22,734 nt of DNA from Mesotaenium endlicherianum. Taxonomy: Eukaryota; Streptophyta; Zygnematophyceae; Zygnematales; Mesotaeniaceae. The translations under genes were made by a program, and so were the position numbers. The notes below the pieces were generated by a model, which ran no database searches, had not been told where the DNA came from, and was given only the letters and a program-made list of their open reading frames with translations. The stretch lies in contig WELA01011400.1 of NCBI GenBank assembly GCA_009602735.1, positions 66,962-89,695 on the forward strand, read 5' to 3'. This document shows, piece after piece, positions 17,950 through 22,734 of the stretch (within the stretch, counting starts at the first letter, position 1; the number at the start of each line of letters is the position of its first letter).

Positions 17950-19325
17950 TACAACAAAGTAACACACATGCAACACAACCAACTGAATCTAAGACAAAGA
18001 CAAGGCAAGCTAAGTACCAGGGGCTCAATCTTCTGGGGAGCGAGACCTGGAACCGGATCTCCTCTCCTGTCTGATGGTCTTCTGAAACCTGGGGGCTCAG
18101 ACCAGGGTGAACCAAGGGATGAATGCAGCAACTGGGCAGCCTGCTCTTACACTGTCTGTAAATAAATGGAGATCACTCTCTCCTGCGTGGCTCTCAAATT
18201 GACAGGGACGTACACTGGCATATCGGAGGGGTGCTGCTTGATATGGGCTAAGGGTACATGCCCTTTATGAGAGGGGGATGTTGGTTGCCCTCTGGCGGCC
18301 TCCTTGCCAACCCTTCTGTTTGCTCTGTCTGACTGAGTCTCTCCTCGTGGGGTGGGACACCTCCTGCTGAAACTCCCCAGCCACTGAAGGATTTGGTCTC
18401 TTCACTTGTGCAGTCCCTAACTCCATCCAGCCTTGGGTCCCATGCTGCAATGTGAGGTGGCAGCACTATCTTCCCCTGCAAATCTGCTAGGATATCGTCT
18501 TCCTCAGCTTGTCATTTTGCTGGTCGTTCATGGTAATGGTCATCCAGTGCCAGTCAGTGGGCTGTAGAAAGAAAGCAAGATCTGTCCTTTTCAAAGTACA
18601 GAGGTACCAGTGACCTGAGAAATCCAACTGGCTGGTCTCCTTGCCAAGAACTCCCAGCCTTTTCTCTCCACCTCGTTATACATGGCCTTGAACCAATTGT
18701 GGGAAGTGGTATCCTTGAAGCTGTCTGTATACATAGGGATCAACCTGATGACCCTGTCTGTGCCCCAAATCCCAGGTTTTGGCACAGTTTCAGATTCACC
18801 TATCTGAGCCAATACTTTGGCCTCTCGGATCGTATATCCCACCGTCCTGGCATAGTCATGGTACAGTAGTAGCCCAGTGTTGACCTCTATGTACTTGTCA
18901 ACACTTTGGGACGTCTCCCCCTCCCGCTGCAGTATGTCCTTCTGCAACTCACTTCGGCTTCTCTGGGTGTACTTGAAGGCTTCCTCCAAAAGGTCAAAGC
19001 CCTCGCCCATCACCGTATAGCGGAAGCTTTTGATTCTCCTCTATTCCTCCTCAGCCTGCTGCTTCCGCCTCTCCTCAGCTAACCTTTGTTCCTCCGCCTT
19101 CTTGGCTTCCTCTACAGATTTTTTGTCCTGCTCCTCTTGTCTCAGCCTGGCCAGTTCTTCCTCCTCCTTCCTCTCCTGCGCCTCCCGCTGCAGTCAAAGT
19201 CGCTCTGATTCTCAAGAAGAGATGGAGGATGATTTGATGTCGCCATGGAACCCCTTCTACTCCGCCTGCGCCTTGTCCGCCCTTCTTTTCCTCTTGAGTT
19301 CAGACTTTTGCGTCATCCTGCTCAT
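17950..19325 (-). pseudogene. broken gag-like gene D behind an LTR
   Basis: ATG 19,325 opens a single frame to 18,591, broken only by four in-frame stops. The N-terminal part is a highly charged coiled coil (REAQERKEEEELARLRQEEQ, EEQRLAEERRKQQAEEE). A globular segment follows (MGEGFDLLEEAFKYTQRSRS ... DKYIEVNTGLLLYHDYA ... GIWGTDRVIRLIPMYTDSF ... SHNWFKAMYNEVERKGWEFL). After frame changes come PTDWHWMTITMNDQQNDKLR, LPPHIAAWDPRLDGVRDC and VYVPVNLRATQERV, to about 17,950. No zinc knuckle found. The start is about 25 bp after a TG...CA LTR candidate, which suits Gag. I recall similar proteins in charophyte genomes but cannot verify this. Confidence 0.5.
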
Positions 19326-19350
19326 TCACACCACATTGGAGTTAGTGTAG

Positions 19351-19669
19351 TCATGACATCATGCACAAGATTAAGTACCTTGACAGGTAAGAACGTAGTA
19401 GAGGGAGTTGAAGCATGCAATACTTGGTGTACGTAAATTGAAAGTGTGAGTGTGCTTGAGAGAGAAGTGAGTGTGAGCGCAGTTGAGTTTGGCGGATGGA
19501 TATGCAACGGCAATTGGCAATCGGCTAGTTTTCGATGCTTATCCCACTCCCTCCAACTTAATGTGCACGGTGGGTTGCCTGTTTCAACTGTCACTGGGCT
19601 GCCTGCCATAACTATCACTCCCTGTCAACTACTGCCACTAACTCTTACTTTAGGCCACGTTTGGTCACA
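19351..19669 (-). mobile_element. probable LTR between elements C and D
   Basis: On the minus strand it starts TGTGACCAAACG directly after the purine tract of element C and ends ...GACTACA, about 320 bp, with TG and CA ends. It lies between the 3' end of C and the start of D, so it can serve as the 3' LTR of C, the 5' LTR of D, or both. The second LTR of each element is not in the window, so the borders are provisional. Confidence 0.45.
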
Positions 19670-19680
19670 TTTCCCCTCCA
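19670..19680 (-). other. element C: polypurine tract
   Basis: TGGAGGGGAAA on the minus strand, purine throughout after its first base, abuts TGTGACC, the proposed LTR start. Confidence 0.5.
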
Positions 19681-19788
19681 GCTTAAATGGAGACAGGACC
19701 TCCTGTCACCTTCCCATGTCAACTGATAAAATAGTTAGGGAGGTGTCCCGGCTTCTCGAAGGTACAAGCGTTTCAACCCCCCTTTGGC

Positions 19789-20132
19789 ATTGGTCAAATG
19801 GTCCTTAAATTCCCAGGTGTCCCCAAAGGCATCGCAACCTTTCCATCTGACCAAATATTTCATGACATGTTTAGATGATAGACGGACAGAGCGAGCTTTT
19901 AAAATCTCATCCACCTCATATTCCTTAGGGTCACCACCCCGGACAGCCAGTACCGGGCCCGGTTGGACAGGTAACTGACCTGTGAACAGTGTGTCACCCT
20001 TGATGTATGGTTCAGTTTGTAAGCATTCTGACCGACACGGCGCACCATCGAATATGGACCGACCCAAACCGGACCAAGCTTTTCCTTGACCACACCAGGC
20101 AGGTACAGGTGTTGTGAATGCTTTTTGACCAA
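19789..20132 (-). pseudogene. element C: GPY/F module and chromodomain
   Basis: The frame from 20,132 reads VVKEKLGPVWVGPYSMVRRV and NAYKLNHTSRVTH, the GPY/F module that ends chromovirus integrases. A frame change leads to the chromodomain at 19,923-19,789: YEVDEILKARS, VMKYLVRWKGCD and GDTWEFKDHL. The aromatic residues at the usual cage positions (Tyr, Trp, Trp) are present and there is no stop. Chromodomains of this group bind methylated H3 and steer integration to heterochromatin; that role is family knowledge. Confidence 0.85.
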
Positions 20133-20149
20133 ATCGCCCTTTGAAAATT

Positions 20150-21192
20150 TCAGCTCCCGACGGTGTTGATTAGCATATTTTTGTTGATTTTCCTCATCTT
20201 TGTGTAGATTGTGTTGGACTTTAACACGGTGTCAGCAAACTCCTGACTAAACTGGAGAGACATCAGGTTGTCAATCCCCTCAGGATGAGTTAAGGACTCC
20301 CTTAGCACTTCTAAAGGAGACCTAGGGACTCTATCCTGACTGAGTTCAAAAGGAGTCTTTCCCGTTGACGCATGCACCGCACTGCTGACCGCAAATTGAA
20401 TTTGAGGCGACAAGTTATCCCAATTATCTTGTTTTTGGATAATATATGCTCTCAGCACCTCTTGCAAAACTTGGTTAGTTCTTTCAGTGTGCCCATCAAT
20501 TTGAGGGTGGTTTGCTGTGCTGAGCAGTTGTTTGACTCCCAATAACCCCAATAAAGCTCTTCAGAACTTAGAGGTAGATTTTGAGTCTCTGTCTGAGATA
20601 ATATTAGTGGGTAGCCCATGTTGGCATACTACATAATTGTAGAATTGTCTCGCAGTTTCGAGTGCAGTTACTTTGACAGTTGTGGGGATAAAATGACCAT
20701 TTTTGTCAGTTTATCCACTACTACCAGTATCGAGTCATGCCCATTGGCAGTTCTTGGTAGTGTTACCACCCAGTCCATGGATATTGTTTCCCAGCGTCCA
20801 GCTGGGATGGGTAGTGGTTGTAAAATCCCCCCGAGTGGTGTGTGCCTAGACTTATTTTTCTGACATTGATCAGAAGACTTAGCATATTTCAAGACCTCCC
20901 GAGGCAATCCATCCCAATGATAATGTTTTGCTAGTTTGCCAACAATTTTGGCCTGCCCCAAATGTCCACCTAGGAAACTGTCATGTGCTTGACTCAGTAA
21001 GAGTGACCTTACTTCCAAGTTATTAGGAATGACCAGCTTCAGCCTGCCTGAAGTGGTTTCAGTTACCCAGACCCCTCCCTTTAGCCTATGCCCGAGTGCA
21101 GTAGCAGGACACACACCATCAGTGGGGCTGGGCTCAAATGTTGGATCAGAAAGGTAGGCTTTCCTAAGTTGTTCAAGAAAGGACTTTTTCAC
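20150..21192 (-). pseudogene. element C: integrase
   Basis: The zinc region has QAHDSFLGGHLGQAKIVGKL and YAKSSDQCQKNKSRHTPLG; the first Cys of the C-x2-C pair is Ser. The core has ETISMDWVVTLPRTANGHDS (Asp 1). After a frame change near 20,690 comes GLPTNIISDRDSK (Asp 2), then a TGA where Trp is expected, then NHPQIDGHTERTNQVLQEVL (Glu kept). All three catalytic acids are therefore present, but the frame is not. The clean frame 20,551-20,150 ends before the GPY/F module. Confidence 0.85.
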
Positions 21193-21299
21193 CTTTAGTG
21201 AAGTGAGTGCACAAAGGACTTTATCTAGAGCATGCTAACTAAGGTTCCTTTCTTGCAAGTCAGGTCTTCTAGGGAGTGCCTTAGCAGGATTCAACTTCC

Positions 21300-22070
21300 C
21301 TGATTTATTTGTAGTCAATCTGGACTTGGAACTGCTCCAGCATCTGGCTCCAGCGATTCTCCCTCCTCGACAGCTTGGACCTCCTCCTGAAAGCGAGTCA
21401 GAGCTAGATGATCTGTAATCACCTTAAAAGCCTTACCATGTAAGTATGCTCTCCTCTGTTTGAGCATATGGATGATAGCAAGCAGCTCTTTATCATGCAC
21501 AGATACTTAATTTCAGTTGGATTGAATTTCATCGACTCATACTGCGCAGGGTGCTACTCCTGCTTCACCTTACCATCCTTTGTGGTTTTGTCAGCAGGCT
21601 GCAACACATTAGCACCCATGGCAAAGTTAGAAGCAGCAGTTACCACGTGCACAGGTTTACTGAGATCATACACAGCTAAGATTGGGGCAGAAGAGGGAGC
21701 ATCTTTAAAGGTTTGGAAGGCAGCGTGCTGCTCTTTCCTCCACACATACCCTATGTCCTTCTTAGTAAAGTCAGTCAATTTACTGGACTTCGTAGAAAAA
21801 TTTTCAATCATAATTAAATCTCCTATAATTTTAGCCAACCCGATGAAGGATCTAACTTCCAAAAGAGACTGTTGTACTGGCCAGTCCCTTATGGTCTGGA
21901 CTTTCTTAGGATCCACACTAATGCCTTCCTTACTGACAACGTGGTTCAAGAATTTAATATTTTTCTTAAAGAAATCACACTTGCTCTTTTCAGCATGTAA
22001 TTGATTTCTTCTTGGAGTGTCCATGACTGTCTTTAAGTGCTCAGCATGCTCAGCTTCATTTTTGGAGAAT
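21300..22070 (-). pseudogene. element C: RT thumb/connection and RNase H
   Basis: The frame at 22,024-21,554 reads KFLNHVVSKEGISVDPKKVQ, VRSFIGLAKIIGDLI, VWRKEQHAAFQTFKDAPSSA and VHVVTAASNFAMGANVL. The first RNase H Asp of the usual TDAS is Ala. A stop and frame change near 21,550 leads to KELLAIIHMLKQRRAYLHGK and FKVITDHLAL. The domain ends abruptly; the usual Trp-rich tail is not seen. Confidence 0.8.
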
Positions 22071-22074
22071 GTTA

Positions 22075-22675
22075 CAATATATCCAAGAAGACTTGCACAA
22101 ACTTATCCAAGTAAAGCATAAAAAACTCATTTATAGCATCCATGAAGGTTGCTGGAGTATTGGTCAGTCCAATTGGCATCACATTAAATTCATAGTGTCC
22201 ATAACGTGTGCAGAAGGCAACCTTGTGTTCATCTCGTACAGCAATCCTGATTTGATGATAACCAATCTTGAGATCTATCTTACTCAACACTTCAGCATCA
22301 GACACGGTATCAAGCAAGTCCTTGATTCTGGGTAAAGCATACTTATTCTGTACTATAATTCTATTAAGAGCTTTGTAATCCATACACATTCGCATGCCAC
22401 CATCCTTCTTCTTAACAAACAGGATGGGTGCGCCATAAGGTGATTTACTGGGGGAAATATAACCATTTTCCTCAAGCTCTGCAATCTGTGTTTCTAATTT
22501 TTCGCTCTTCACATAAGACAAGCCATAGGTGAGTTGCCAAGGTGGCTGACTCCCAAAAAATAAATCAATCTTATGATTTACTTCCCTCTTAGGGGGCAGT
22601 TCTTGAGGCATAGTAAACACATCAGTATACTGAGCAACAATTTTTGCAGCAGTAGGGTTGTAGTGATTTGAGTTA
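22075..22675 (-). pseudogene. element C: reverse transcriptase, catalytic box damaged
   Basis: Reads [68 protein letters not shown] and [15 protein letters not shown], a typical chromovirus RT. The catalytic box at about 22,072-22,089 reads FLDIL followed by a stop. One of the two aspartate codons is deleted and a further 1-base loss shifts the frame. The frame continues as FSKNEAEHAEHLKTVMDTP in another phase. Confidence 0.85.
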
Positions 22676-22734
22676 TTATATATTGGTATGCATATATTTT
22701 AATGTTTTCAAATATATTTGGAGTGGTATTGTGT
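22676..22734. other. AT-rich edge
   Basis: Low-complexity AT sequence where the pre-RT part of element C should continue. Either the element is degenerate here or something has been inserted. Too short to decide. Confidence 0.3.

Larger units (their letters stand above)
19681..22734 (-). mobile_element. Ty3/Gypsy chromovirus element C, decayed, 5' part off the window
   Basis: RT, RNase H, integrase, GPY/F module and chromodomain in that order on the minus strand, the Ty3 order of the chromovirus branch. Recognisable coding sequence begins at about 22,675; the last 60 bp of the window are AT-rich and do not continue the frame convincingly. Stops, frameshifts and lost catalytic residues make it non-functional. 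It is clearly a different family from A and B. Confidence 0.85.

Noticed and set aside
21468..22004. 178-codon plus-strand frame
   Set aside because: It is the complement of the element C RT/RNase H region, which has clear motifs on the minus strand.
1..22734. CRISPR arrays, bacterial operons, tRNA or rRNA genes
   Set aside because: No regularly spaced short repeats, no Shine-Dalgarno-led gene strings and no cloverleaf or rRNA core sequence was recognised. The content is eukaryotic.

Overview
The window looks like nuclear DNA from a streptophyte (green-lineage) eukaryote. The only host gene I recognise encodes a plant-type mid-SUN protein. It has GT-AG introns and very GC-rich, triplet-rich exons, and it lies next to AT-rich intergenic DNA packed with decayed LTR retrotransposons. 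The mix of GC-rich, low-complexity coding sequence and this retroelement type suggests a charophyte alga or an early-diverging land plant. The species cannot be settled from the sequence alone.

Layout. Positions 1-3,597 (minus strand) hold a mid-SUN nuclear-envelope/ER protein gene. Its first short exon, a 118-bp intron, a 2.6-kb central exon and a third exon can be read; the 3' end runs off the left edge. From 3,598 to 5,757 is AT-rich intergenic sequence with one small GC-richer ORF of unknown status. From 5,758 to 13,478 is a nested repeat region. Three copies of an LTR-like repeat (called R) are present: copy 1 at 5,758-6,628, copy 3 inverted at 9,360-10,252, copy 2 at 12,271-13,478. A decayed Ty3/Gypsy element A lies on the plus strand (6,629 to about 11,335), with R copy 3 inserted inside its integrase. 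A broken reading frame X (minus, 12,088-11,332) lies beside R copy 2. From 13,479 to 17,215 is element B, a second decayed copy of the same family as A, on the minus strand. From 17,940 to 19,325 (minus) is a broken gag-like gene, D. It sits just downstream of a probable LTR (19,351-19,669), which also terminates a third Ty3 element, C (minus, 22,675-19,789), whose 5' part lies off the right edge.

The most interesting content is a domain swap between Ty3 families. C is a conventional chromovirus: its integrase carries a GPY/F module followed by a chromodomain. A and B carry a PHD-finger-like C4HC3 zinc module at the same place, after the integrase. Each copy has lost a different zinc ligand, but between them all eight positions are kept, so the progenitor probably had a complete finger. 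All three elements are dead through stops, frameshifts and lost catalytic residues. Many of the readable lesions are C-to-T or G-to-A transitions, as expected of methylated, silenced DNA.
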